Source: Phorcus lineatus
Taxonomy: Eukaryota > Mollusca > Gastropoda > Trochida > Trochidae
Reading direction: 5' to 3'
Assembly: GCA_921293015.1 (NCBI GenBank)
Contig: OV121089.1
Coordinates: forward strand, 40,224,520 to 40,288,519
Length of the DNA stretch: 64,000 nt
The translations under genes were made by a program, and so were the position numbers. Shown here piece after piece: positions 24,501-35,749 of this stretch. The notes beneath the pieces were generated by a model, which was not told where the DNA came from, made no database searches, and saw nothing but the letters and a program-made list of their open reading frames with translations. How positions within the stretch are numbered: the first letter of the stretch is position 1; each line of letters starts with the position of its first letter.

Positions 24501-27208
24501 ACCTCTAGGTAAGATTGGAATTTCCCTGTCTGCTGATTGGCCAATGCCTGCAAACCCACGTGACCCTGCTGACGTCGACGCTGCTGAGAGAAGTTTGGAT
24601 TTCAACCTGGGTATGTTCTTGGATCCAGTTCTTGGGTCTGGAAAGTTCCCCTCTTCCGTGATGCGTGTTTTGTCTGCAGATATGTTTTCTGCCGTCAGAG
24701 GAGACAACAGCGAATTTCTGACAGGTATATTCCTTGTGTCTTTTACCCCCTATTCTATTCCTCGTATCAAGATTATTGCTTTTGTCCAACATTTATCTAA
24801 ATATATGTTGTAATGTTTCCCATTCTTATAGCGATTATTTCAATAGACAAACTCTGAAAGGTAAAACATCATATGACTTCCATAACCATCAAGGTTCGGT
24901 TGTTTGAACAGCCGGGTTTTTTCATTAGGTCCTTTCACACCATACGAATTGTAGCTTACACAGAGCTTAGGACCTGCATGTGAATGTAATGCAATGCGTT
25001 ACCAGTTTATTTGTATATGAGGTAATATGTATGTAAGTTTGCGAATTGAGTATACAATAAGTCGTAAATTTACACCGATCATACAGTGAGACCAAGACTC
25101 AGAAACAGTGCATTCTGTTCACAATATGTAAATACTTAAATTGACATTATTTGTAAGTAGCATAAAACTTACTTAAATTAGCGGCCCAACATTGGCACTG
25201 ATTAACTTAATTCCTTAAAGAGACACACGGTGCTTTTCATAACATATTTGGCTGTGATACGTGCCTACATTTATGTATTCGGAAATGCCAAAATATGACA
25301 AGTAATGATAAAATAACGCGAATACTGGTTATGAAAACTATCAAACAAAATCAGCTTTAGATTGTCTTCTTTGGATATTGCCGAAAAAAAACTCTCAAGT
25401 AACTGTCGCCCTCAAGCTACGGTATTTTGTTCCATTTTAGAAAAAAATATCCAAACTTTACATCCTTGATTGGTACCACGCTCAACCGGTATGAATTAAA
25501 ATCATTAATTACAAAAAGTTTACACCATTTATAACGTTTGGCATAGTAGGAGTTTCCTTCAGATTCAGCTGCCAACGGTTTCAGGAATTCTCAATACAGA
25601 TTTTACCCGGTACATAGTGATCGATGACCAATAGGGATGGAGGGGGACTGACCACCTGCAAGCAATACGTTATGTAGACGAAATCTTTTGTTCATCAATG
25701 AATAGCAGCTGATCCTAGATCATTTGGACTTCAGGCACAGCTGATTTCGTTGGCCTTGACTATTACACATCCTCGATTGTACAGAATGTCGACACCAATC
25801 TGTCAACACAAGGTTTCGAGAATGACCAACATCTCAGTCGTTTGGATGATGGACGCGTGAGGTAATAGGTTTCCTTTATCGATCAGAAGTATGCTTACTT
25901 GAATTTGTCTTTGCATAACATCAAATATGTGTTTTGGGTAGTTCTGATAGTTCAGTATAGCCTGTAGGCAAACACAACACAGAAGATAACATCATGTAAA
26001 TTAAATCTAGTTTCTGTTGGAGTATTTTAGTATTTGTTTTCATCTGTACATACATTTTAGTTGTCACTCAATCGTACGTTTTTCAATAAGCAAGGTATGG
26101 CACAATGTACATGTGAACCTCATATAAACAAATAAGCTTGTTATAATAAACGAAGTTAATGAGCTTACGGGGAGTGGTTCGTATCGTGGCCTCTCAAAAC
26201 CACAGTCTAGGAAATCAAGAACGATAGTTTTACTATGTACAGGGTATGAGTACTTCGCCGCCTGAAAAAGACATCCGTTATTTAATTTCTTCAATCAATC
26301 TTTGTCATTTCTAGATGTCATATTGCATAAAGACATTCGTGTATTGTGCTAACAACATTACTCGCCACAGTGGAAACGCCACCTATGATGGACTGAGGAA
26401 GTTGTTGAATCATATACGACGTCGTTACCAAAACCCGGAAGTTATCATCACTGAGAGTGGAGTCAAGGATGATGCGATGTTATCCAGGTCAGAGTTCATC
26501 AAACGAAGTGCCAACGAAGTACTGAAAGGTGAGCGTTTGTTGTCCATTCCACTCACGTCAGACACTGTCACTTTCGTTCTCGTTTGACACTGATAACAAC
26601 CATTCCTTTTTTAGTTACGAATTGAATAGATATTTTTCATAATCTCAGTTGCTCTAAAGAAAATTCGTTTGATATTTTTTGCAAATAATTTCTAATTTCA
26701 ATGACTTCGTTAATGAATATAACATTATTTACATGTGTAATTCATTATGTTTGCGATTTTGTTCCTCTCTCGTTTTATGCTTCGTTTCTTTAGCAACATA
26801 ACACACCAGCTGTATTCTATCAAAACATCCATTTCAGCCGTTATTGTTGATGGATGTGAGGTCACTGGATACAATGTACGTTCATTGGTTGATAGTTATG
26901 AGGTAGGCACTGGCTATCAAGACAAATGGGGATTGTTCCATGTCAACTTCAGCGACCCAAGACATCCAAGAGTTCCCAAGCCAGCCGCTGTTGAGTACAG
27001 AAACTTGATAGTAAACAATGGTTTCTTCAAGGACAGTTCATGGACGAACCCCATGGGACACGTCAATGCAATCTCGACGACACAGCAACCAACATCAAAT
27101 ATTCAAGTTTGCAGCTCAGGGGAGATAAAACGTTCCTCGTCTATACTAGTTATTTGTTTTATAATCACTAATGTGGTAAGGAAAGTAGAAATGACTTTAT
27201 TTTCATGA
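5131..27208 (+). CDS. Lactase-phlorizin-hydrolase-like protein, multi-GH1 (5' end not in window)
   Basis: The predicted product is a secreted or membrane-bound beta-glycosidase with tandem glycoside hydrolase family 1 domains, like vertebrate LPH; the natural substrate cannot be read from sequence. I reconstructed 28 exons, all with AG/GT borders and compatible phases, listed under the four domain entries. Visible hallmarks in A-C are HWDLP, NEP (acid/base Glu), TENG (nucleophile Glu) and FEW near each domain end. Exon sizes recur between domains (131, 258, 243, ~131 and 185 bp), showing internal duplication. The stop is at 27206-27208. ATTAAA at 27310 and AATAAA near 27,860 are possible poly(A) signals. 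The first part of domain A, the signal peptide and the promoter are not visible. Either an intron of at least 5 kb lies upstream, far larger than the others, or the gene copy is 5'-truncated. An alternative start at ATG 5077 is open but gives no signal peptide. Confidence 0.88.
9541..15480 (+). CDS. GH1 domain B of the LPH-like gene
   Basis: Exons: the end of 9307-9639, then 10882-11012, 11809-12066, 12828-13008, 13345-13590, 13811-13943, 14329-14516, 14938-15111 and the start of 15422-15577. The domain opens [15 protein letters not shown] with SSFQTEGG and continues [33 protein letters not shown] and WITLNEPV (Glu codon 12852-12854). It then reads [16 protein letters not shown] (Glu codon 14432-14434) and DSFEWQNGY. 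Both catalytic glutamates are present, so it is probably active. Unlike A and C, it has an extra phase-1 intron (15112-15421) just before the ENGF segment that leads into domain C. That intron was gained here or lost in A and C. Confidence 0.9.
15481..21940 (+). CDS. GH1 domain C of the LPH-like gene
   Basis: Exons: the end of 15422-15577, then 16665-16795, 17945-18202, 18826-19009, 19884-20126, 20434-20566, 21038-21222 and most of 21700-22029. The domain opens [13 protein letters not shown] with ASYQVEGG and continues [25 protein letters not shown] and [10 protein letters not shown]. It then reads WITFNEPW (Glu codon 18850-18852), [20 protein letters not shown] (Glu codon 21135-21137) and [15 protein letters not shown]. 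Every GH1 hallmark checked is intact, making this the most canonical domain in the window. The intron between the first two exons contains a decayed copy of the preceding exon end (16041-16095). Confidence 0.92.
16041..16095 (+). pseudogene. Decayed duplicate of a GH1 exon 3' end inside an intron
   Basis: The segment GTTGAGGGAGGATACAAAGC (from 16046) and the following ~35 bases match the end of exon 15422-15577 and its donor/intron start (15550-15605) at roughly 80%. The donor GT is no longer preserved in the copy, so it should not be spliced in. Confidence 0.6.
17231..17427. repeat. Degenerate ~20-bp tandem repeat in intron
   Basis: About ten diverged units of the form TAATACATAT plus ~10 bases, each joined by GG or AG. 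The long minus-strand ORF over this stretch is a by-product of the repeat. Confidence 0.6.
21941..27208 (+). CDS. GH1 domain D (degenerate, probably non-hydrolytic) and C-terminal tail
   Basis: Exons: the end of 21700-22029, then 22507-22619, 23444-23695, 24003-24147, 24509-24724, 25735-25861, 26371-26528 and 26838-27208. The fold signature survives ([25 protein letters not shown]), but NEP is NKP (Lys codon 24027-24029). TENG is TESG (nucleophile Glu kept, 26453-26455), NYY is DYY, and the Gln of the opening Q-x-EGG motif is lost. FEW is YEV. Several exons are shorter than their B/C counterparts (113 vs 131, 145 vs ~184 and 216 vs 243 bp). Domain D therefore lacks the acid/base and is likely a pseudo-enzyme module. 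The tail after the domain contains [15 protein letters not shown] followed by RK, a possible short membrane anchor. The start of exon 26371 is the least certain border, because the other candidate at 26315 runs into a stop in the required frame. Confidence 0.85.
22930..23000 (-). repeat. Dispersed repeat fragment (CGAAAACCGGACA family), intronic
   Basis: TCTGCTGTAAATAAGTTTCC at 22930, then AACGTTTGAG, then TGTCCGGTTTTCG. This is the reverse complement of the conserved blocks at 209-275 and 41,614-41,672, in the same order and with similar spacing. Confidence 0.6.
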
Positions 27209-30200
27209 AATATTCATTGATAATTACATTATGTAATAGTTTCTAATAGTTTGTATTATGTAAAACATTAAGAAGATAAATAACATAATTGATATCGATT
27301 TTTTAAAGAATTAAACATGAAATGAAAAATGTTATGTTCATGTTTTTATCAAATGTGTATGAATCGATCCCTTTGTCACTTCACATACATGTAATATCTG
27401 TATGTATCATGTGATTTTATAGATTCTCTTAGATTGTTATCGATTATTTGCCTTCCCTTTATTCATGCACGAAAGGCGGCGGTCAGTATTTCGTCAAGGA
27501 ATTCCAGTTCCCCTGATAAATATTGACGTCATAGCAAATGAACGGATTGTTTGTTCATATGCTGATTTCGTTTCTGTATGATTTACGCCTACCCTAATGG
27601 TCGATAAGGTCAGACAATGGATGAGACTACTCTAGAGCGAATACTGTGACAAGTACTGTTCATAGTCATACATGTGAAATTAAAATTTCTTCTGTGCCTC
27701 AATGACGTGTTATCACTAGTGATAAATAATAAGAGTAACGATACAGTGCGAAATTGTTCTTTAATACCATACATTCATGCCATACATCTAGCTTACCTAG
27801 TTTACAGACAGCGACTTCTCAGATTCTCAGATTGTATATGAAACAAATATATATTTGAAAATAAAATACTTCAGATGACACTTGATGTAGATATCCTTTT
27901 AATGATGACTAAATGCGTCATTTTTCGATACATATATAGTTAAAAGCGTTGATAAAAAAAACAACAGAACACATTTTTTTTTTCCTTTTTGATTTACTCT
28001 TCAGGGAGAATGACTACATTGTTTAGGACGTCACAATGCTTGACATGTACAAAGAGCTTGTGTAAGGATTACGCTCAACCTGTTTAAAGGTGGACAGTAT
28101 TTTTTAATAAACAATTCTTCCTTTAGATGTCAGTCTATTAAAAAGTTAAAGACAGAGACCAAACCTAAAAAGAATGCTTTCCAATCCACATCCTGAAATC
28201 ATCGGTGTCACCAAATGTAAAAGAGGAAATTGTGGAACTTCTCACAATCTAATAGAGGGGAAATCAATTAAACTCTCTAAAAAAACATGCGGAGTTCAAT
28301 ATTCATACCAACATTAACTGTAGTGCCCGAAATGTTATGTGCTGTTTTTATAATAAACGCTTTAAACTATGAAGAATATAAACTTGATTGAACTTTCACC
28401 TTATATATAAGGAATTTATATAGCGCATGTTTCCAAAATTATATTGCTCAACGGCAAACTGTATATAAACAAGAGAGTGATTGTGTCAATCAGAACACCA
28501 TCAGGGAAGAACCATGATGTCACCTGATTAGCATAATTTACAATATATCCTTGTACAATGTACGTATATTTTGTTATAAATACGCTTGTAATGCGATGTT
28601 AACGATCATATCGTCTCATCCCTGATGAGTCAGGGATATCTAGTATCGGGTTAAAATGATTCTGCAAACGACTATGTGAAGTATGTTATATATTAAGAGG
28701 TTACGCTGGAGTGCTGATAAGCTGTATCAATCTAGAGACAATCCTTAACATTAGGTTGTACTCTTGCTAGTAACTACTGTTTAGAGATCTCTATGTGATA
28801 AATCATAACAGAACCAACATAGTGAGAACATGTTATTTATTAATATACTATAGCCATTCAGTACATCCAAAATAATTGATGAACACATCGGCCTTCTCAG
28901 ATATGGGAGATGAGTACAGGATGGTATGTAGTGCAACATGTTCACACACCATATGTTATTTAAAAGAGGTAAAACCGTTATGCTGCTTGGGTTTGTATCA
29001 AACGAGGTACGAAATACGAACCATAGTTTCCTGCTTCAAAGCTAGTTACTGCTGTTTATCATACATATGTTACTGATCTTAACAGTGCCACCACAGTGAG
29101 AACATGCTCTTTACAACAATAAACAAATGCCTTGTACCAGGATGACCATTAACCCCTACACTGCAAATTTCTTCTGAATACTAAGCTAATAAGATTTCTG
29201 CTATTGTTTCAAATAAAAAAGCGAGTTAGCTAAAAACGCTTTCTATATTCATTGGGGAGATGCAACAGTTGACAGAATTGCTTTGTCCGAGGACTCGTTA
29301 CCTTCAAAAAAGCTGTCAATATCCGGCGAGCCAGAAAGTTTTACTTCCGCTCTGTCTGTAATCTGAACATTTATCTCATTAACTTTCTCCATTTCGCGCT
29401 TTTATTTTTGGTTTTAATATTACGAAACACGTATGTCTTGCAGTCGGCATCCGTCGAGACTAAGAATGTACTTGTTTAGTCTCGTTTGATTTAATAAGCG
29501 TTTATATGAGAAAACAGCAAAACACTAAATAAGATGTTACCAAAAGATGAGTTGGTTAATTTATTTTAAATATAGTCCACCTCTATTGCTTGACTGTAAT
29601 TAACTTACTTTTCAAAGACATATTTTGTTGCAAATATACATTTATGCAACTGTCAAGCAATGGCAACAAACCGTCCACAAACCTGTTTCTTAGGCGACAT
29701 AGAATAGAACCTCCTTGAAAGACTTTTTTACAACTAATCTTCCTTGCCCCTCAGATATCCATGTTTGGTACCCACGGAACTAGAGGAATTGTCGAGAAAA
29801 TATAACCTCTTAAAAAGTTTGTATTGAAACAAAAAATGGTTACATCAGCTTCACTTCAGTTAAAAGAAAAATTATGCGTTCATGATAGCTGTACATGCAG
29901 TTATCAAATTCTTCCATTGAACGTTCATGTAAAAGAGCACTTGTCTCGGAAATGGGTCCCTGGATGATTTGTAAGCGTTGTCGGGATGAATAATGATACT
30001 TACGTCGGAGACTTGAATGAAAATAAACTTGAGAGGAATGAATGAGAATATATATTTAGATACGTCCATAATCTAAAGTGAGACACTATTCGGAATTCAT
30101 CCATTTAATCAACATTTAAGATATCAGTTTAATGAACGAACGAATTCTGGGGGAAATGATAGGGGATCAGGAAACGTGTTTAATCAGTACATTTTCTATT

Positions 30201-30661
30201 TGTTTTAAAAAAACGTCACAATCCAACACAGTCCAACTCTGAATGAATATCGTGTAAATAGATTGAATAAAACTGCAAATGCTGGTTTGATCATCAATTG
30301 ACAATTAATGATACAATTATATTCGAGTTCATAACTGTTTAGCGATATGGTTGTTATTGGAAATAAGCCGGATAATAACATTTTACCACAAATATTGGCG
30401 ATGAAACCATACTAAAATTTGGTGAAATGTGAAAAAAGTGAATTTGGAAAAAATTTGGTTTATCTAAGCATGTTCCATAAGTATACCGATAGGCCTATTC
30501 TTAACCAAAAGGAATGCACATATTGTTTGACTTGATGTAAAAAAAATATAATGTTTCCACAAAAATGTAAGCATTAGGGAGTTTGATTGACACACAGTGG
30601 AATTTACCTTTCGGTTCCTCTCAACCGTTTACAGTATGATCTCCTTACATAAAAGTCAACA
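27209..30661. other. Intergenic region, no gene seen
   Basis: This lies between the 3' end of the LPH-like gene and the 3' end of gene 1 of the GON array, which converge. It is AT-rich. The ORFs at 28,876 and 29,872 show no family motif or splice context. No repeat shared with the two array spacers was noticed. Confidence 0.55.
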
Positions 30662-31852
30662 CTAACTTAAATCTTCCGGATAGGGAGTGAGCACTAAACC
30701 CCCCACTGGTTCACACCCACCGTCGTACCCTCCACACTGGAGAAAGATGAACGTTCCATTTCTGGACCTTTCGACCGGCTCCATGTAGGGTCCCCATCCA
30801 TACACCTGCCACTGCTGGTCGTCCGAGATTCTCCATCCAGTTCCCTCCAGGTCGATGGTGAAGTTTCCTCTCACACCACACCTGGGGGTGTCAGGATTGG
30901 GGTGGTAGGTGTAGCAGTCATGAGCATAACCGTACCTCAAATACTCCCGTCTGTTTGAAATATTGGCAAACGTCAAGTCATTTGCAAATACCTTCATTGT
31001 TTTAATTTCTATCTTTATTTTGCTGAACCATACATCTCCTCCAAGACCAGTACAACTTAACCTCAGTTCGGTATCGACACTTCCACAACCAGAGTTCATC
31101 ACCTGTGGATAGATGCCATGGTTGACGTTAGTTAAGCTCAGGTACTCTTGAGGATCATGGGAGGCCATATCGTGACAGTAGATCCTAGCCCTGTAGTTGC
31201 TGATGTTGGTTAGGACAAGCCAATACTCCCCATCCTCACTATCTGGCAGCAACTTCTTAACCACACTACAGGACGTCACAAGGACACACACCGCTTCACT
31301 CCAGGTACCATTATCCTGACAAACAACTTCACTTTCTGGCAGGTAGTCAGGATCACAGGTCAAGGTTATCGTCGTGCCAAAAGCACTTGCCTCTGGATCC
31401 ACATCAAAATTTCCATTGGCTACATTCGGCAGACTCAAACACTCAGTGATGATACAGTTGTAGGAAGAAGCGTCAGTGGGTTCACAGTAGGAATTGAGAG
31501 GACACGGGTGATCAGCACACGAACCGGCAAGTTCTTTTGGCCAGTAGGAAATATCAGAGAAGATGAAGTCACTCACTGTTGATAAAACTGTTGTGGAATT
31601 GACGGTCAGTTTGTTCAGATGACATTCTCCAGAGACACGATCAAAGTTGAAAGATTGACACTTGTTTCTAAAGAAGCAGTTCTTTGCACATACCATAATT
31701 CCTTCCGTAAATAGAGTCATGAATGTGCTGTTAGAAAGCATCTTATCTGTGTGTAAGTCACTTAGAAACTCCGAATTTGTACATATCTTTTCAGTAAAAC
31801 AAATTACGGGGAAGAGAATGAGTATGGAAAGCACTTGTTTGATATCCATCAT
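30662..31852 (-). CDS. Secreted PAN-EGF-sushi-GON protein, array gene 1
   Basis: A 396-aa product from one uninterrupted exon. Residues 1-20 are a signal peptide (hydrophobic core LSILILFPVICF). Residues ~24-100 look PAN/apple-like (Cys 24, 55, 59, 65, 77; CQSFNFDRVSGECHL). Residues 112-133 form a short four-Cys EGF-like stretch. Residues 138-189 are a canonical four-Cys sushi/CCP module ending NGTWSEAVC. Residues 195-~385 are a GON domain as in ADAMTS9/20 (DGEYWLVL, RIYCHDM, PQEYLSL, HDCYTYH, CGVRGNFTIDLEGTGWRISD, CGGYDGGCEP). There are seven or so N-glycosylation sequons. GON proteins outside ADAMTS proteases are known, but no protease region is present here, so a binding or matrix/defence role is inference only. 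Its GON half differs strongly from those of genes 2 and 3. A TATA motif lies upstream. Confidence 0.85.
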   Translation of the reverse strand: MMDIKQVLSILILFPVICFTEKICTNSEFLSDLHTDKMLSNSTFMTLFTEGIMVCAKNCFFRNKCQSFNFDRVSGECHLNKLTVNSTTVLSTVSDFIFSDISYWPKELAGSCADHPCPLNSYCEPTDASSYNCIITECLSLPNVANGNFDVDPEASAFGTTITLTCDPDYLPESEVVCQDNGTWSEAVCVLVTSCSVVKKLLPDSEDGEYWLVLTNISNYRARIYCHDMASHDPQEYLSLTNVNHGIYPQVMNSGCGSVDTELRLSCTGLGGDVWFSKIKIEIKTMKVFANDLTFANISNRREYLRYGYAHDCYTYHPNPDTPRCGVRGNFTIDLEGTGWRISDDQQWQVYGWGPYMEPVERSRNGTFIFLQCGGYDGGCEPVGGLVLTPYPEDLS

Positions 31853-31963
31853 ATTTGTGTTCTAGCAGACACTGATCTAAACACATGTACGTGGATATAA
31901 GATAGCCTGATCACGCTTCCCAAAGAACTGATCTCTGATGAACCTCATTGAAGCGCAATATGT

Positions 31964-31970
31964 CTTTATA
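31964..31970 (-). promoter_or_regulatory. TATA box of array gene 1
   Basis: TATAAAG on the minus strand, about 112 bp upstream of the ATG. A start ~30 bp downstream would give an ~80-nt leader with no intron needed. The same motif is conserved in array gene 2. Confidence 0.55.
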
Positions 31971-32049
31971 CAGCAGCAAACCCCATGTGAAATGAACCGA
32001 GGTAAATTGTATTGAAAGATAATTCAAAGAACTCCGCCTATCCACTCCG

Positions 32050-32640
32050 TGAATAACATTTCCATATCAATGTTTCTTTATTCTATTTCTTTATCCATGC
32101 CTATAGTACTTTTACAGAAGTAGTTAGGATTTACATAGGTTAATACTTTGCATTAGAGTGATTTGACATATGTTCTATACTTCATTGCATTGTAGATTTT
32201 GTAGCTTATTTTGATTTATACAGTTCATTAGATTACATAATTTCATAATTCCTGGATGGACATGGTAATACTGTTCTATATATTTACATCGTAATGAATA
32301 ATATACTGGACAAACAAAAAGAAAATGGTATTCGTTTTCAATCTCATTTAAATTACAAAGTGAAAATATTCGGTCTTCCTTTCTATATTTTCATTTCTAT
32401 ATCTACCACTTTCGATCAATAAATCGTGCGAAGAGCATCGAAATCGTGCTAGTGATCTCCTTAGTTTCTCTATATCATTACATGACAATAAGGTTTGTTT
32501 GAATGAAACGTTTTTAAAGTGTGAACAGTGAAAGCATTTACTTGACAAATGGTATTTATCACACCATGTTTGAACATATATGTCTCTAAGTGTAACAGTT
32601 AGCGAATTAATGAATAGTAGTGGATATTCCATATCAGAAG
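32050..32640 (-). mobile_element. LINE 3' fragment (copy in spacer 1)
   Basis: The minus-strand translation gives FRCSSHDLLIESGRYRNENI and then, after one frameshift, CNLNEIENEYHFLFVCPVYY and SLRCKY. This is the conserved C-terminal tail of LINE reverse transcriptases. About 95 codons before the shift are open. The 3' end near 32,060-32,090 has AATAAAG in A-rich sequence. The truncated copy at 45,200-45,610 is its partner in the duplicated spacer, so the insertion predates the tandem duplication. Confidence 0.75.
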
Positions 32641-33911
32641 AAATTTTTTGTATCTTGGGGGATTCACATACATCTTACGGAACAAGGCCTAGGTCAATCG
32701 TTTCAGACAAATCGGCAAACGCCTGGGATAAAGCAACATAAAGCAACATGTGCTGTAGACACAGAACCTCATCGTTTTTTTTGTGTGAGGCTGACCTTCA
32801 TCAAGTCTTCCATCTTGTTTTCGGAAAAATGACATGAAAAAAGACGCTGTACTTTTTACTATTTTTAAAACATCTATTGAATAAACTATATGAATGGAAA
32901 GAATATCTACACATTTACAAAGTTATAATGCCAAGTCCAATCACCAATGCATTGTAATCCTACAGGACTTATAGCGCCGAAGAATGGCTTCATATCTTGT
33001 TCTTGTTTTCTTGTACCGACAACTAAAATTTGTATGCAAATATGTTTATATTATGAAGAATGACAAATATCAATTATATGAATTTATGACTGTATGAACA
33101 TCTTTATATCTACAGTTTTAAATATCAGTGCATCAAAGGCTGTATCATCTGCACATCAAACATGAATCTTCAGAAATATCTATATATCCAATGTCTTATG
33201 AAATACATGTATCTATATATTTCTTATCTTATTTCTTAAGTACTTTGTTTATGGTTGTTGCAAGTATGTTTGTATCGTGGATGAATTCACTTTAAATTAT
33301 TTAATGATGCACCAAATGTACCTTTGTCTTGTTTGTCAATTGGTTTCTGAACAGACTAAAGCTTATATCTAATGCCTTCGGAGACCTACTCGGTCATGGC
33401 TCAGTGCATCTAAACTCTAAACAAAAAAATGTTGGACGAGTGAAGTGACCCTACCTTATTTGTAAGTTGTGTTGTTGTTAACATATGTAAAGAAATGTAC
33501 TGTCCGCTTGAGTCAACAATGTAATCAATAGCACAAGCCATAGTGCGACAAGTCACGGGGAACTAAATGATATATGTTTGAATGTGATTGGCCAATAACA
33601 GTTTTCAGAGGCAGTTTGCGACTATTTTGCGTATATTTCTAACAAATAAATCATCATTATCTAACCAACTGTTTATTATATAGGACAATATGTCACCCTG
33701 TATAACCCAATGAAGTTATTCTAGGTAAAGTCTTTCAGTATTGTCTTCTCAGGTCCTAATAAGGTATTTTGGCGTAAATGAAGCGAAACAGGAAGTACAA
33801 GTACAATCGTTGACACCAGTATTGTTCTTATGTTTTAAATCAATATCACCGGCGCTCAATTTGCATTTGACGTTTTGTGTTTTCAAGCACAATTTGTGGG
33901 TTTAAATTATT

Positions 33912-34120
33912 CTTAGCTTTGTGTCATCAAGCTTGATTAGTATGTGCATTTAAAACTTTGTGTCATCAAGCTTAATTAGTACCTGCATCCTAAGTTTTAT
34001 CTAATCAAGCTGAATTAGTATGTTCATTTTTAGTGTTGTGTCATCAAGATTAATTAATATATGCATTATTAACTTTGATTAGTATGCGAATACTTATCTT
34101 TATGTCATCAAACAGTCCTC
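33912..34120. repeat. ~46-bp minisatellite, about 4 units (spacer 1)
   Basis: Units of the form TGTCATCAAGCTTAATTAGT plus ~25 bases (ATGTGCATTT.. or ACCTGCATCC..). The matching array in spacer 2 (46,893-47,205) has about six units, so copy number changed after duplication. Confidence 0.7.
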
Positions 34121-34342
34121 CAGGGTTTGCGTTGACAGTTTCAGTGAGTGATTTGTTATTGTGAATCTTTCTCCGTGTTCACCGCTACAACTAATGATTT
34201 ATTTTATAAAATATTCCAAATGTTTTGTAACAACATGTGGCACGTAAATGAAATATCTTATTTTTTTTCTTCCTCTTCTTCTTCCTCTTTATAAAAGGAT
34301 AACTTACAACATTGGTACTTGAGAAACATTTTTCTCATTTGG

Positions 34343-34626
34343 TGAGGTGAGTTGGTGTTTAACGCCGCTTTCAAGATTATTTCACTTATATCGCGGCTGC
34401 TAGTATTATTGCAGGGAGAAAGCCCGCAAAACCATTGTGGCTATGCATTGCGGTGAAACCTGCGAGCATCGGCTGGAACTAGCAAACCATGGGTGGTACT
34501 GCGCTGAAATTCAGTGTAGCATTGCACCCAAACCAGACTGCCTGTAGAACAGTTCTCTACGGCAGACAAAGTTGCCGAGCCCCTGGCGGGATTCGAACGC
34601 GCTAACCACTGCGCTATCCCGCCCCC
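34343..34626 (-). mobile_element. tRNA-derived SINE with 13-bp target-site duplication
   Basis: Flanked by TTTTCTCATTTGG at 34,330-34,342 and 34,627-34,639. The minus strand starts GGGCGGGATAGCGCAGTGG (A box) followed very closely by CGTTCGAATCCC (B box). The tRNA head therefore lacks most of its anticodon arm. The body ends with GCGGCGTTAAACACCAACTC at the 34,343 side. Spacer 2 holds the same site without the SINE (in the inverted block near 47,490-47,500), so insertion came after the duplication. Confidence 0.85.
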
Positions 34627-35749
34627 TTTTCTCATTTGGACTGATTCTGAAACGCAAACTTTGCTTTGAGAAAGTGCAAACATTAAAATGTAGCATGTTA
34701 ACGTTCGACTCATTTAAAGCTGAGGTGACCTGAATTGGGGTTTCAAGAGCATTTCATGGCTGCTAGTATTATTTCAGGAAGAAAGCCGCCACCACCACAC
34801 AGATTTGATAGCATTTATGAAGTCCACTTTGATGTCCTTTTCATAAGACCAAATTTATCATGTCCCCCCCCCCCCCCCCAATCAGTAACTATACAAATCT
34901 ATCTTAATCAAATACGTATGCAAATAAATGACTACAAGAATTCCGTCTGGCACCACCGAGTAAATTGTTTTAGAAATTAGGTATTTGTTCTATATATTAT
35001 CGTAATCAAATTCAATTCCCTTCAGTTGCAATATTTTTCTGAAAGAATTGTTTAGAAATTGAAAACTTGACTACAGAAAGGTAGGCCCTTTTTTAACGTT
35101 ATCCTCCCGTTGAGCGTTCACAGAAAACTCACGAGGGGCTCGATCTGTAATTGAAGAGTCTACCACGTGTATCTGCATCTTTCACGGCGTGTCTATGAGA
35201 CAGATTTAGTGAAATCGATAGAAACAATATGGCGTTTTTTTGTGTTGGAAAGGTTTTGAACGAAGGATATGGGAGACTCATTTATGTCATTTATGAAAAG
35301 TGCTTTCATTGATTAGATTCATTGACGTGTCATATATACGCTTTATGTGTTTGTGTATTCTTATGTTGGTGTAAAAAACAGTCCCAAAAGACTGCATTGT
35401 TAGTTTCATTGATTGAAAGTCATGATTCACTTCATTATTGTGTTGGTGTCATTAATTAATTATTAACAAATAACATTTGTCACTGGGGAAATTGTTCCCA
35501 ATTGAACGAATTCAGTTATGGATAATAAATCCAGAGTGGATTCGTGTAAAAATAATCAACGTTGCTCTCCATCTTTGCGAATATCTAAATACATGCATGA
35601 CTTCATAAACCTGTGAATTGTTGAAATTGTATAATAAATAAAACTTATTTGCACGCTGGTTAATAAATAAAACACATTTGCACGCTGATGACTTGTGAGT
35701 GATGTGAGTGATAAAAACAATATATATATATATATGTGTGTGTATGTTT

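Noticed and set aside
26315-26370. Alternative upstream acceptor (TTTCTAG at 26,314) for the domain D nucleophile exon
   Set aside because: In the phase required by the previous exon it meets a stop after five codons; the CCACAG acceptor at 26,370 joins in phase.
28615-28660. CTGATGAG motif suggesting a hammerhead ribozyme
   Set aside because: It sits in a simple 8-bp hairpin (ATCCCTGA/TCAGGGAT); the required GAAA core and the other two stems are missing.
34441-34713. Minus-strand ORFs reading GGGIAQWLARSNPARGS and similar
   Set aside because: They are translations of the SINE head (A/B box region), a common false protein match.
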